A DNA stretch of 64,000 nucleotides, taken from NCBI RefSeq assembly GCF_004798685.1, contig NZ_CP039291.1, positions 2,542,001 through 2,606,000 of the forward strand, read 5' to 3'. The stretch comes from Cellulomonas shaoxiangyii (GTDB lineage: Bacteria; Actinomycetota; Actinomycetes; Actinomycetales; Cellulomonadaceae). Of the stretch, positions 16,425-25,900 are shown piece by piece; the first letter of the stretch is position 1, and each line of letters opens with the position of its first letter. Position numbers and translations under genes: made by a program. The notes under the pieces are model-generated. The model did not search any database, had not been told where the DNA came from, and worked only from the letters and a program-made list of their open reading frames with translations.

Positions 16425-17171
16425 GTGAGCGCGGGCACGCCCGCACCCACGTCCCTCGTCCTCGTCCGGCACGGCGAGAGCGTCGGGAACCTCGCCGCGG
16501 CACGTGCCGAGCAGGCCGGTGCCGAGGTCGTCGAGATCGACACCCGCGACGCCGACACGCTGCTGTCCGACCGCGGCCTCGAGCAGGCGCGGGCCCTGGG
16601 TGTGTGGCTCGGCGGGCTGCCCGCCGACGAGCGTCCCGAGGTGGTGTGGTGCTCGCCGTACGTGCGCACGCGGCAGACGGCGGCGACCGCGCTCGAGGCC
16701 GCCGGGATCGACCTGCCCGTCGTCGTCGACGAGCGGCTCCGCGACCGCGAGCTCGGCGTGCTGGACCGGCTCACCCGCGCCGGGGTCGAGGCGCGCCACC
16801 CCGGCGAGGCGGAGCGCCGCCGGCTGCTCGGCAAGATGTACCACCGGCCGCCGGGTGGCGAGTCCTGGGCCGACGTGGCGCTGCGCCTGCGCTCGCTGCT
16901 GCGCGACCTCGCCGAGCGCGAGGACGGCCGCCGCGTCCTGGTGGTCGCGCACGACGCGGTGGTCATGCTGCTGCGGTACGTGCTCGAGGGGATGGACGAG
17001 GACGAGCTGATGGCGATCATCCGCGAGCGCAGCGTGCGCAACGCATCGGTCACGCGGCTCGACCGGGTCGACGGCGCGTGGCTGCTCACGGCGTTCGACG
17101 AGGTCGGGCACCTCGCGGCGCTCGACGCGCCCGTGACCGAGCACGAGGGGACGGACGACTCCGGTGGCTGA
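16425..17171 (+). CDS. Histidine phosphatase family protein (phosphoglycerate mutase-like)
   Basis: The 248-residue protein carries the phosphohistidine motif VLVRHGESVGN near residue 12 and the second catalytic block VLVVAHDAVVMLLRYVLEG near residue 175. An RTRQTA stretch (CSPYVRTRQTAATAL) supplies the phosphate-binding Arg. RERELGVLD-like text (DRELGVLDRLTRAGVEARHP) is typical of the branch that removes phosphate from small metabolites. The exact substrate is unknown. The GTG start at 16425 is 5 bp from the previous stop, and the gene overlaps the nnrD start by 8 bp, suggesting one operon. Confidence 0.87.
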   Translation: MSAGTPAPTSLVLVRHGESVGNLAAARAEQAGAEVVEIDTRDADTLLSDRGLEQARALGVWLGGLPADERPEVVWCSPYVRTRQTAATALEAAGIDLPVVVDERLRDRELGVLDRLTRAGVEARHPGEAERRRLLGKMYHRPPGGESWADVALRLRSLLRDLAEREDGRRVLVVAHDAVVMLLRYVLEGMDEDELMAIIRERSVRNASVTRLDRVDGAWLLTAFDEVGHLAALDAPVTEHEGTDDSGG

Positions 17172-18054
17172 GGACGGCGGTGTCCTGACCCCGGCGCGGC
17201 TGCGCGGCTGGCCGCTGCCCGAGCCCACGGGCGGCAAGGACGCGCGCGGCAGCGTGTGCGTCGTCGGCGGTGCCCGCGGGACTCCCGGTGCGGCGATGCT
17301 CACGGGGCTCGCGGCGCTGCGGGTGGGTGCCGGGCGCCTCACCCTCGCGGTCGCGGGCTCGGTGGCGCCGCACGTGGCCGTCGCGGTGCCCGAGGCGGGC
17401 GTCGTGGCGCTGCCCGAGGACGCGGCCGGCTCGGTGACGGGCACGGACGACGACGGCGCGCTCGCCCGCGAGCTCGCCCGGGCGGACGTCGTGGTGGTCG
17501 GTCCCGGCCTGGACTCCCCCGAGGGCACGCTCGCGGTGCTGCGCGCGGTCGTGGACGGAGCCGGCGACGACGTGCCGCTGGTGCTCGACGCCTTCGCCCT
17601 CGGCGTGCTGCGCGACGCCGACGACCTGCGCGACGCGGTGCGCGGGCGCGCGGTCCTGACGCCGAACGCGACCGAGGTGCGGTACCTGCTCGGCGACGAC
17701 GACGGCCCGGCGGAGGGCGAGGGTGCGCTCGACGGCGCCGCCGCCCGCGCCGCCGACCGGTACGGCGTCGTCGTGGCGTGCTCGGGCAGCGTGGCCGCGC
17801 CCGACGGCCGCCGGTGGCAGTCGTCCACGGGCTACTCGGGGCTCGGCACGTCGGGCAGCGGCGACGTGCTCGCGGGTGCCGTCGGCGGGCTGCTGGCCCG
17901 CGGGGCCGACCCGGCCCACGCGGCGTGCTTCGGCGTCGAGGCGCACGGCACGGCCGGCGACCGGCTCGCGGCGCGCGTCGGGCCGCACGGGTACCTCGCG
18001 CGCGAGCTGCTCGAGGAGCTGCCGCGCGTGCTCGTCGAGCTGCGCGCCCGCTGA
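17164..18054 (+). CDS. nnrD: ADP-dependent (S)-NAD(P)H-hydrate dehydratase
   Basis: A 296-residue YjeF C-terminal-type repair enzyme that dehydrates damaged NAD(P)H hydrates using ADP. Visible are [22 protein letters not shown] at the start of the ribokinase-like fold, [10 protein letters not shown], and the catalytic [22 protein letters not shown] with its Asp. The usual TPHxGE segment reads TPNATE here, losing the His, which is worth noting. The epimerase domain often fused to this enzyme is absent, so it must be encoded elsewhere if present. The gene overlaps the upstream phosphatase by 8 bp and ends at a strong hairpin. Confidence 0.9.
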   Translation: MAEDGGVLTPARLRGWPLPEPTGGKDARGSVCVVGGARGTPGAAMLTGLAALRVGAGRLTLAVAGSVAPHVAVAVPEAGVVALPEDAAGSVTGTDDDGALARELARADVVVVGPGLDSPEGTLAVLRAVVDGAGDDVPLVLDAFALGVLRDADDLRDAVRGRAVLTPNATEVRYLLGDDDGPAEGEGALDGAAARAADRYGVVVACSGSVAAPDGRRWQSSTGYSGLGTSGSGDVLAGAVGGLLARGADPAHAACFGVEAHGTAGDRLAARVGPHGYLARELLEELPRVLVELRAR

Positions 18055-18059
18055 CGCGC

Positions 18060-18089
18060 CCCGGTCCGGCGACCACCCGCCGGACCGGG
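18060..18089 (+). terminator. Hairpin terminator between nnrD and luxS
   Basis: Perfect 12-base arms CCCGGTCCGGCG (18060-18071) and CGCCGGACCGGG (18078-18089) flank the 6-base loop ACCACC. It starts 6 bases after the nnrD stop, separating that operon from luxS. Confidence 0.85.
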
Positions 18090-18125
18090 CCGCGCGCCCG
18101 CCGGCCGATGGCGCAGACTGGGGAC

Positions 18126-18593
18126 GTGGACACCCCTCGCATGAATGTCGAGTCGTTCAACCTCGACCACCGGACCGTCGCCGCGCCGTACATCCGCCTC
18201 GCGGACCTCAAGCAGCTCCCCCACGGCGACGTGATCAGCAAGTTCGACGTGCGCCTCGCGCAGCCGAACCACGGGCACGTCGAGATGCCCGCCGTGCACT
18301 CGCTCGAGCACCTCTTCGCCGAGCACTCCCGCAACCACAGCGACCGCGTGCTCGACTTCTCCCCCATGGGCTGCCAGACGGGGTTCTACCTCATGCTCGA
18401 GGGCCGCTGGGAGCAGTCGGAGGTCGAGGAGCTCGTGGCCGCGACGCTCGAGGACGTCGTGGGCGCGCACGAGGTGCCCGCCGCCAACGAGGTGCAGTGC
18501 GGCTGGGGCGCCAACCACACGCTCGAGGGCGCCCAGGAGGTCGCGCGCGCGTTCCTCGCCCAGCGCGCGGGTTGGTCGCAGGTCACCGCGTGA
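18126..18593 (+). CDS. luxS: S-ribosylhomocysteine lyase LuxS
   Basis: The 155-residue enzyme cleaves S-ribosylhomocysteine to homocysteine and the autoinducer-2 precursor DPD. The metal ligands are visible: HSLEH (His58, His62) and the Cys in EVQCGWG, together with the catalytic Cys in [13 protein letters not shown]. The start is GTG at 18126; an ATG five codons later ([10 protein letters not shown]) is also possible. The stop overlaps the mtnN start by 4 bp, so substrate production and LuxS are made from one message. It completes the activated methyl cycle and could supply AI-2. Confidence 0.96.
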   Translation: MDTPRMNVESFNLDHRTVAAPYIRLADLKQLPHGDVISKFDVRLAQPNHGHVEMPAVHSLEHLFAEHSRNHSDRVLDFSPMGCQTGFYLMLEGRWEQSEVEELVAATLEDVVGAHEVPAANEVQCGWGANHTLEGAQEVARAFLAQRAGWSQVTA

Positions 18594-19297
18594 GCGTCGA
18601 CGCCGTCGTCGTCACGGCGATGGGCGTCGAGGCGACGCCGTTCCTCGACCGCGCCACGTCCGTCGGGGACGAGACCGAGGTCGCCGGTGCCCGCCGGCGC
18701 CTGCTGCACGTCGGCGACAGCCGCGTGCTGCTCGTGACGTGCGGCATCGGCCTGGTGAACTCGGCGACGGCCGCGGCGCTCGTCCTCGCCGAGCACACGC
18801 CGCGGCTCGTCGTGAGCGCCGGCTCGGCCGGTGGCATGGGGCTGCAGGTGCGCGTCGGCGACGTCGTCGTCGGTGCCTCGACGGTCTACGCCGCGGCCGA
18901 CGCCCGCGTCTTCGGCTACGCGCTCGGCCAGGTGCCGGGCATGCCGGCCCGCTACGACGCCGACCCGGCCCTCCTCGCCGCCGCAGCCGCGGCGCAGGCA
19001 CCGGGCCTCACGGTGCGCACGGGGACCATCCTGTCGAGCGACGTGTTCGTCGACGCCGAGCGCGTCGAGCCGCTGCGCACCGCCTTCCCCGACGCCCTCG
19101 CGTGCGACATGGAGTCGGCCGCGCTCGCGCAGGCCGCGCACCTGTTCGGCGTGCCGTTCCTGTCGGTCCGGGGCATCTCGGACCTGTGCGGTCCCATCGC
19201 GGGGGTCGACTTCGACGCGCACGTCGACGACGCCGCCGAGCGCTCGGCCACGGTCGTCCTCGGCGTGCTCGACGCGGCGCTCGCGCCCGCGCGCTGA
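18590..19297 (+). CDS. mtnN: 5'-methylthioadenosine/S-adenosylhomocysteine nucleosidase
   Basis: A 235-residue MtnN/Pfs-type nucleosidase. It begins [14 protein letters not shown], has the nucleoside-phosphorylase fold loop [10 protein letters not shown] with VRVGDVVVG, the ribose/purine segment [26 protein letters not shown] (catalytic Asp in the RGISD motif) and a length typical for the family. It cleaves S-adenosylhomocysteine to adenine and the LuxS substrate. Coupling to luxS by a GTGA overlap gives a complete two-step route to homocysteine plus DPD. It ends at a strong terminator hairpin. Confidence 0.94.
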   Translation: MSVDAVVVTAMGVEATPFLDRATSVGDETEVAGARRRLLHVGDSRVLLVTCGIGLVNSATAAALVLAEHTPRLVVSAGSAGGMGLQVRVGDVVVGASTVYAAADARVFGYALGQVPGMPARYDADPALLAAAAAAQAPGLTVRTGTILSSDVFVDAERVEPLRTAFPDALACDMESAALAQAAHLFGVPFLSVRGISDLCGPIAGVDFDAHVDDAAERSATVVLGVLDAALAPAR

Positions 19298-19314
19298 GCC
19301 CTCCGGGCACCTCG

Positions 19315-19353
19315 TCGGGGGCGGTGGCACGGATCCGTGCCCACCGCCCCCGA
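19315..19353 (+). terminator. Terminator of the luxS-mtnN operon
   Basis: A long stem pairs TCGGGGGCGGTG with CACCGCCCCCGA and continues through the inner palindrome CACGGATCCGTG with one bulge. It starts 17 bases after the mtnN stop. The following T-containing stretch (TGACTTG) is short. Confidence 0.85.
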
Positions 19354-19557
19354 TGACTTGTGCGCCGGCACCGGGTCGGCACCACTGCGGCGACGCGCCC
19401 GCGGCGGAATCCCGTCGACGTCCGCGCGGTTGTCGCCAGAGACTTCGGTCCTCCCCGCCGACGACGCCGCCCCGGCGACCCACGCGCGCCGGCGCACCGC
19501 ACGACCGCCCACCCGCACGACCGCCCACCCGCACGACCCGACCCGACAGGTGGCCCC

Positions 19558-21093
19558 GTGACCGACCAGCACCTCGACGCCTCGACCGCGACGGTCGAGG
19601 AACCGCCGGCGAGCCCGGCCCCCGCACCGTCCGGGCCGACCGCCGCCGCCGGGGGCACCGCCGCCGGCACGATGTCCGCGCGCGACCGTCTCGCGGTCAC
19701 GCTCCTCCTGGTGTCGACGTTCGTCGTCATCCTCAACGAGACGATCATGGGCGTCGCGCTGCCGCGGCTGCGCGACGACCTCGGCGTCACCGCGTCCGCC
19801 GCGCAGTGGCTGACGACGGGCTTCCTCCTGACGATGGCCGTCGTCATCCCGGTCACCGGCTTCCTGCTCCAGCGGCTGACGACGCGTGCCGCCTTCCTCG
19901 GTGCCATGACCGCGTTCTCGGTCGGCACCACGGTGTGCGCGCTCGCCCCCGGGTTCGAGGTGCTGCTCGCCGGTCGCGTCGTGCAGGCCCTCGGCACCGC
20001 CGTCATGCTGCCGCTGCTCATGACGACCGTCATGAACGTGACGCCGCCCGAGGGGCGCGGACGCACCATGGGCAACATCTCCGTCGTCATCTCGGTCGCC
20101 CCGGCCATCGGCCCGACCGTGTCCGGCCTGATCCTGTCCGTGCTGGACTGGCGGTGGATGTTCGGGCTCGTGCTGCCGATCGCCCTGACCGCGCTCGTCC
20201 TCGGCGCGCTGCGCCTGCCGAACGTCACCGAGCCGCGCTGGGCGCGCGTCGACGTGCCGTCGGTCGTGCTGTCCGCGATCGGGTTCGGCGGTCTGGTGTT
20301 CGGGCTGTCGCACGTCGGCGAGGCGGCGCAGGGCGGCGTGGACCCGACCACGGTCGGCGCGCTCGCCGTCGGCGTCGTCGGGCTCGGCGTCTTCGTCGCG
20401 CGCCAGCTGCGCCTGCAGCGCCGCGACGACGCCCTCCTGGACCTGCGCACGTTCCGGGTGCGGACCTTCGCCGTCGGCGTCGCGCTGATGGCGGTCATGA
20501 TGATGTCGCTGTTCGGCTCGATCATCATGCTGCCCATCTACGCGCAGGACGTGCTCGGGCTCGACACCCTGCGCACCGGCCTGCTGCTCCTGCCGGGCGG
20601 TCTGCTCATGGGCCTGCTCGCCCCGATCGTGGGGCGCGCGTACGACCGCCTCGGCCCGCGTCCGCTGCTGGTCCCGGGCACGGTGCTCGTCTCCCTCGCC
20701 GTGTGGGCGATGGCGCTGCTGCTGCGCGAGGGCGGCACGCCGTGGGTCGTCGTGGGCGCCCACCTGACGATGTCCGCGGGCCTCGCGCTCGTGTTCACGC
20801 CGCTGTTCACGTCGGCGCTCGGCGCCGTGCCGAAGCCGCTGTACTCGCACGGCAGCGCCGTCATCGGCACGGTGCAGCAGGTGGCCGGCGCGGCGGGCAC
20901 GGCGGTGTTCGTCACCGTGCTCACGGCCGTGTCGGCGGGCCTGGTGGCCGACGGCGCCGACGCGGTCACCGCGACGGCGGGCGGCGTGCGCGGGGCGTTC
21001 CTGCTCGGCGCGATCCTGTCCCTGCCCGCGATCGGCGCCGCGCTGCTCGTGCGGCCGGCGCCGCCCGGTGCGGAGCGCCCCGTCGGGCACTGA
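19558..21093 (+). CDS. MFS multidrug transporter (DHA2, 14-TM EmrB/QacA type)
   Basis: A 511-residue exporter with about 14 hydrophobic helices after a 40-residue Ala/Pro/Thr-rich cytoplasmic leader. The family motifs are clear: motif D LNETIMGVALPRLRDDL with the intramembrane acidic residue, AAQWLTTGFLLTMAVVIPVTGFL, GRVVQALGTAVMLPLL, and motif C NISVVISVAPAIGPTVSGLIL, typical of drug:proton antiporters. The GTG start at 19558 has an AGGTGG site. The 200-bp upstream gap contains a 16-bp direct duplication (19499-19530) but no regulator gene. The transported compound is unknown. Confidence 0.9.
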   Translation: MTDQHLDASTATVEEPPASPAPAPSGPTAAAGGTAAGTMSARDRLAVTLLLVSTFVVILNETIMGVALPRLRDDLGVTASAAQWLTTGFLLTMAVVIPVTGFLLQRLTTRAAFLGAMTAFSVGTTVCALAPGFEVLLAGRVVQALGTAVMLPLLMTTVMNVTPPEGRGRTMGNISVVISVAPAIGPTVSGLILSVLDWRWMFGLVLPIALTALVLGALRLPNVTEPRWARVDVPSVVLSAIGFGGLVFGLSHVGEAAQGGVDPTTVGALAVGVVGLGVFVARQLRLQRRDDALLDLRTFRVRTFAVGVALMAVMMMSLFGSIIMLPIYAQDVLGLDTLRTGLLLLPGGLLMGLLAPIVGRAYDRLGPRPLLVPGTVLVSLAVWAMALLLREGGTPWVVVGAHLTMSAGLALVFTPLFTSALGAVPKPLYSHGSAVIGTVQQVAGAAGTAVFVTVLTAVSAGLVADGADAVTATAGGVRGAFLLGAILSLPAIGAALLVRPAPPGAERPVGH

Positions 21094-21111
21094 GGCGCCC
21101 GCACCCCGCGC

Positions 21112-22134
21112 TCAGGCGGAGGTCCCCCGCGGCCCGTCGACGTCCGCGTCGGCGGGCCGCGCCGCGTCCGGACCCGTCGGCCGGTGCGCCGGGTCGTGGG
21201 TCGCCGCGCCGGTCGGCGCACGGTTCGGCGCGTCCGCCGGCGAGCCGGGCCCCGCCGCCGCGGCCTCGACGACCTCCACCGCGGTCGCGACCATCCCGGA
21301 GCCCGCCAGGCCGCCCGTGCCCGGCACGCCCTGCGCCGCGCGCACGGCGTCGACGGCGGCGGCGCTCGGCGGCACGTGGGAGCGGCACTCCCACGCGGCG
21401 GCGAGCTCGCGGACGCCGTCGAGCACGGCGGCGTGCACGCGCGGGTCGGCCAGCGGCCGGAAGTGCCCGTCCACGGGCAGCCGCACGTTCACCGCACCGG
21501 GCAGCTCGCTGCCGCCCGGCACGTGCGGGTCGAACCGCGCGAACACCGACCGGATGCGCCCGTTGGCCGCCACCTGGCGCGCGAGCGCGAGGATCTGCGG
21601 GTCGAGCGGCGACAGGGCGCGCACCGCCCGCACGGGGAACCACCGCGCGTACACCGAGCCCGAGAAGGGCGTGTTCACCGCGACCATCCCGGCGATGCGG
21701 TCGCCGGCACCGGGCGTGCCGAGCACGAGCTTGCCGATGAGGCCGCCCTTGGAGTGCGCGACCAGCACCACCTCGTCGAGGTCGAGCTCCGCGAGCCGGT
21801 CGACGACGCGCTGCGCGGACTCCTCGAGGCCGCGGCCGTTGTAGCCGAGCGCGGGGACGGTGTGCACCGGGTGCCCGGCGTCGTGCAGGTGCCGGACGAG
21901 GCCGTCCATGACCGGCCACGTCTCGTAGATCCCGGGGAGCAGCAGCACGGGCGTGCGCGTGCCCGTCGCGAGGTCGTCGGGCGGCGGCGGGCGCACGGTC
22001 GCGTGCGCCTGCGCCGCGGCGATCCACGCGTAGTCCCGTCCCCACGCGACCGCCTGCTCCAGGCGCCGGCGCCAGCCGGTCGGCACGGCGTCCTGCACCG
22101 GCACCCCGCGGACGTCGGAGCGCGCGTCCGTCAT
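21112..22134 (-). CDS. Alpha/beta-hydrolase (PGAP1/lipase-like) in the putA operon
   Basis: A 340-residue predicted esterase or lipase. After a short leader it shows PVLLLPGIYETWPVMDGLVRHL (oxyanion region) and the nucleophile elbow VLVAHSKGGLIGKLVL, where a Lys follows the Ser as in PGAP1/triacylglycerol-lipase families. A possible Asp/His pair lies around DGHFRPLADP. The last 60 residues are Pro/Ala/Asp-rich and probably disordered. The ATG at 22134 overlaps the stop of the next upstream hydrolase gene by 4 bp. Three coupled genes (putA, hydrolase, hydrolase) form an operon, but the link to proline metabolism is not evident. Confidence 0.82.
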   Translation of the reverse strand: MTDARSDVRGVPVQDAVPTGWRRRLEQAVAWGRDYAWIAAAQAHATVRPPPPDDLATGTRTPVLLLPGIYETWPVMDGLVRHLHDAGHPVHTVPALGYNGRGLEESAQRVVDRLAELDLDEVVLVAHSKGGLIGKLVLGTPGAGDRIAGMVAVNTPFSGSVYARWFPVRAVRALSPLDPQILALARQVAANGRIRSVFARFDPHVPGGSELPGAVNVRLPVDGHFRPLADPRVHAAVLDGVRELAAAWECRSHVPPSAAAVDAVRAAQGVPGTGGLAGSGMVATAVEVVEAAAAGPGSPADAPNRAPTGAATHDPAHRPTGPDAARPADADVDGPRGTSA

Positions 22135-22916
22135 CGGTCCTGGTGCTCGCGGACGAGGGCGGCGACCTCGGCGGCGTGGTCGGCGAAGGCGGCGTGCGCG
22201 GCGTCGGGGACCTCGGCCCACCGGCCGTCGGGTGCCGCGGCGGCGACCCGCTGCACCCAGGCGCGCGGCGCGACGGCATCGCGCTCCCCGCGGACGACGA
22301 GGACGGGCACCGGCACCTGCGCGATGCGCTCCTCGGTGCGGTAGGCCAGCATGCTCGGCAGCACCTGCGCGTACCAGTACGGCCCCGACAGCAGGTAGTC
22401 GAGCGTGAGCGTGTGCCGCGTGCGCGCCGCCTCGGACAGCGTCGCCCGGGCCAGGCGGGCACCCTGACGCACCGCGGAGCGCGCCGACGCGTCCGTCGTC
22501 GGGCCCACGAGCACGGCGTGCCCCGCGACGTCCGGGGACTTGGCCAGCAGCTCCGTGACGATCTGTGCGCCCATCGAGTGCCCGAGGACCGTCGGCCGGA
22601 CGAGGCCCTCGTGCCGCACCCACCGCTCGACGACGGCCGCGAAGTCCTCGACGGCGAGCCGCCGGTCGGGCCGCGGCACGTCGCCGAAGCCCGGCAGGTC
22701 GATGAGGTGGACCACGCCGCGGTCCGCGAGCTCGGACGCGAGCGGGCCGAAGTAGCGCGAGCTCACGCCGAGCCCGTGCACGAGCACGACGTCGTGGCGC
22801 TCCTGCGGCGGCACGCGGTCCATCCCGTCGCGCCAGGTGGTCCACGTGCGCACCGGCAGCCCGTCGTGGCGCCAGCGGTCGATCCGGATGTTGAGTCCGC
22901 TCGGCAGGGGGATCAC
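22131..22916 (-). CDS. Alpha/beta-fold hydrolase
   Basis: A 261-residue enzyme with the canonical fold: VVLVHGLGVSSRYFGPLASELADRGVVHLIDLPGFGDVPRP, nucleophile elbow TVLGHSMGAQIVTELL, acid region VLVVRGERDAVAP and a final His in DAAHAAFADH. The start is GTG at 22916, overlapping the putA stop by 4 bp. It sits between putA and a second hydrolase in the same orientation. Substrate unknown; carboxylester or peptidase activity is possible. Confidence 0.87.
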   Translation of the reverse strand: MIPLPSGLNIRIDRWRHDGLPVRTWTTWRDGMDRVPPQERHDVVLVHGLGVSSRYFGPLASELADRGVVHLIDLPGFGDVPRPDRRLAVEDFAAVVERWVRHEGLVRPTVLGHSMGAQIVTELLAKSPDVAGHAVLVGPTTDASARSAVRQGARLARATLSEAARTRHTLTLDYLLSGPYWYAQVLPSMLAYRTEERIAQVPVPVLVVRGERDAVAPRAWVQRVAAAAPDGRWAEVPDAAHAAFADHAAEVAALVREHQDR

Positions 22917-25900
22917 AGGGCTCCTAGCACGTCGTCAGCCAGTGGGTCGGGGGTACCGAAGCGGTGCGCGGTCACGCTGACCGCCTGCTCGCGCACGAAG
23001 GGCAGCAGCTCGACGAGCCCGGAGGACGTGACCGCCGCGCCGTGCACGGTCAGGTCGGCCCGCCCCTCGGCCGCGCGGGCGGCGGCCGCCGCGTCGCCGC
23101 CCACGAGCCGGACCCGGCCGGCGGGCAGGTGCGGCAGGTCGGCCGCCCACGCCTCGTCGTCCTGCACGTGGACCTCGAAGCCCGCCGCGGCGAGCGCGGC
23201 CGTGACGGCGCCGGGCAGCGCCGCCGGGACGCTGACCTCGCCGGTCGCCCCCGCCACCAGCGCGGCGGCGAGCACCCGCAGCAGGTCGGCGACGGGCGCC
23301 GCCGCGGCGAGGCGCACGTGCACCGGCACGGGCAGGTGCCGCAGGACGTTGCGCTCCGGCTCCAGGCCGGTGACGTCCCGGGGGACGCCCAGGTCCGTGG
23401 TCCACGCGTGCGCGGCCGCCGCCGCGGCGGCGCGCACCGTGCCCGCGTCCGCGGGCCACGCCGCGGCCGCCGCCTCGACCAGCGCCGCGACGGGGGCGGG
23501 CAGCGGCACGTCCGGCGACGTGGCGGTCGCGGGCTCGTCGTGCCACGTGCCGAAGCCGTGCAGGTAGTGCGGGCCCCCCGCCTTGGTGGTCGGGCCCACG
23601 ACCGAGCGCTTCCAGCCGCCGAACGGCTGGCGCTGCACCACCGCGCCCGTGATGCCCCGGTTGACGTAGACGTTGCCGGCCTCGACCCCCGCGAGCCAGC
23701 GCGCGACCTCGTCGGCGTCGAGCGAGTGCAGGCCGGCCGTGAGGCCGTAGTCCACCTCGTTCTGCAGGGCGATCGCCTCGTCGAGCGTGCGCGCGGTCAT
23801 CACGGCGAGCACGGGGCCGAACCACTCGGTCCGGTGCGCCTGCGAGCCGCGCCGCACCCCCACCCGGACGCCGGGCGTCCACAGCCGACCCTCGGCGTCG
23901 AGGCGGCGTGGCTCGACAGCCCACCGCTCCCCGGGGCCGAGCGTCGTCAGGCCGTCCAGCAGCTTGCCGGCAGCGGGCTCCACCAGCGGACCCATCTGCG
24001 TCGCCGGGTCGTCCGGCGGGCCGACGCGCAACGACGTCACGGCGTCGAGGAGCTGCGTGCGGAAGCGCCGCGAGCGGGCCACCGACCCGACGAGGACCAC
24101 GAGCGACGCGGCCGAGCACTTCTGCCCCGCGTGCCCGAACGCCGAGGTCACGACGTCCCTCACCGCGAGGTCGAGGTCCGCGGACGGCGTCACGACGATC
24201 GCGTTCTTGCCGGAGGTCTCGGCGAGCAGCGGCAGGTCGGGGCGCATCGAGCGGAACAGCTCGGCGGTCTCCCACGAGCCCGTGAGCACGACCCGGTCGA
24301 CCCGGGGGTCGGCGACGAGCGCGGAGCCGAGCGTGGACTCGTCCACGTCGACGAGGTGCAGCACGTCACGCGGCACGCCCGCCGCCCACAACGTCTCGGC
24401 GAGCACGGCGCCGCAGCGGCGGGCGGGCGGCGCCGGCTTGAGCACGACCGACGACCCCGCGGCCAGCGCGGCGAGCACCGAGCCGGCCGGGATCGCCACC
24501 GGGAAGTTCCAGGGCGGGGTGACGACCGTGAGGCGGGCAGGCGCGAAGCGTGCGCCGGGCACCCGCTCGAGCCCCGGCGCCCGGTCGGCGTAGTACCGGG
24601 CGAAGTCGACGGCCTCGGACACCTCGGGGTCGCCCTGGTCGAGGGTCTTGCCGGCCTCCGCGGCCATGACCTCGAGCAGGTCGGCGCGGCGGGCCTCGAG
24701 CGCGTCGGCGGCGGCGCGCAGCACGGCCCGGCGGCCGGCGCCGCCACGCGCCGCCCACGCGTCCGCGGCGGTCACGGCGGTCGCGAGCACCGCGTCGAGC
24801 GCGTCGGCGTCCTCGAGCCGGGCCGCCGCGAGGGTGTCCGTGCCGAGGCGGGACCCCGGCACGCGCGCGAGCACCGCACGCCCCCAGTCCCGGTTCGCGG
24901 GCAGGGCCGGGTCGGTGTCGGGCGCGTTGGCGAACGGCGCGTCGCCGACCGGCTCCGGCGGACGCGCGCGGTCCTGCGTGCGCCGCGGGCTGGGCACCGT
25001 GTCGTCGAGCGCACGCAGGGACGCGGAGAACCGGGCACGCTCCCGCTCGAACGCCGCCGCGTCCTCGCCGAGGTCGTACGCCGCCGACATGAAGTTCTCC
25101 GGGCTCGCGCCCTCCTCGAGCCGGCGCACCAGGTACGCGACGGCGACGTCGAACTCGCGCGGGTGCACGACCGGCACGTACAGCAGGAGGCGGCCGACGT
25201 CCCGGCGCACCGCCTCGGCCTGCGCCTGCGCCATGCCGAGGAGCATCTCGACGTCCATCGCGTCCTCGACGCCGCGCGAGCGGGCGAGCAGCCACGCCAG
25301 CGCGAGGTCGAACAGGTTGTGGCCCGCCACGCCGAGGCGGACGGCGTCGACCGCACCCGGGCGCAGGCCGACGTCGAGCACCCGCTTGTACTGCGTGTCC
25401 GTCTCCTGCTTGGTGGCCCACGTCGCGGCGGGCCACCCGTGCACCGCCGCCTCGACGCGCTCCATCGGGAGGTTCGCTCCCTTGACGAGCCGCACCTTCA
25501 CGGGGGCGCCGCCGCGCGCACGCCGCGCCGCGGCCCACTCCTGCAGCCGCAGCATCGCGTCGACCGCGTCCGGCAGGTACGCCTGCAGGACGATGCCGCC
25601 GGACCAGGCGAGCAGCTCCGGCCGGTCGAGCAGCCGCGTGAACACCGCCACCGTCAGGTCGAGGTCGCGGTACTCCTCCATGTCGAGGTTGACGAACGTG
25701 CCCGTCGCGGCCGCACGGTCGTACAGCGGCGCCAGCCGCTCGACGACCTCGTCGACCGCCTCGTCGAAGGCGTACGGCGCGTGCGGCGCCACCGCGGCGG
25801 AGACCTTCACCGACACGTAGTCGACGTCCTCGCGCTCGACGAGCGCGCGGATGCCCGCGAGCCGCCGGTCGGCCTCCCGGCGCCCCAGCACGGCCTCACC

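Noticed and set aside
19499..19530. 16-bp duplication before the MFS gene as an operator
   Set aside because: It is a GC-rich direct duplication of GCACGACCGCCCACCC without dyad symmetry; slippage explains it equally well.
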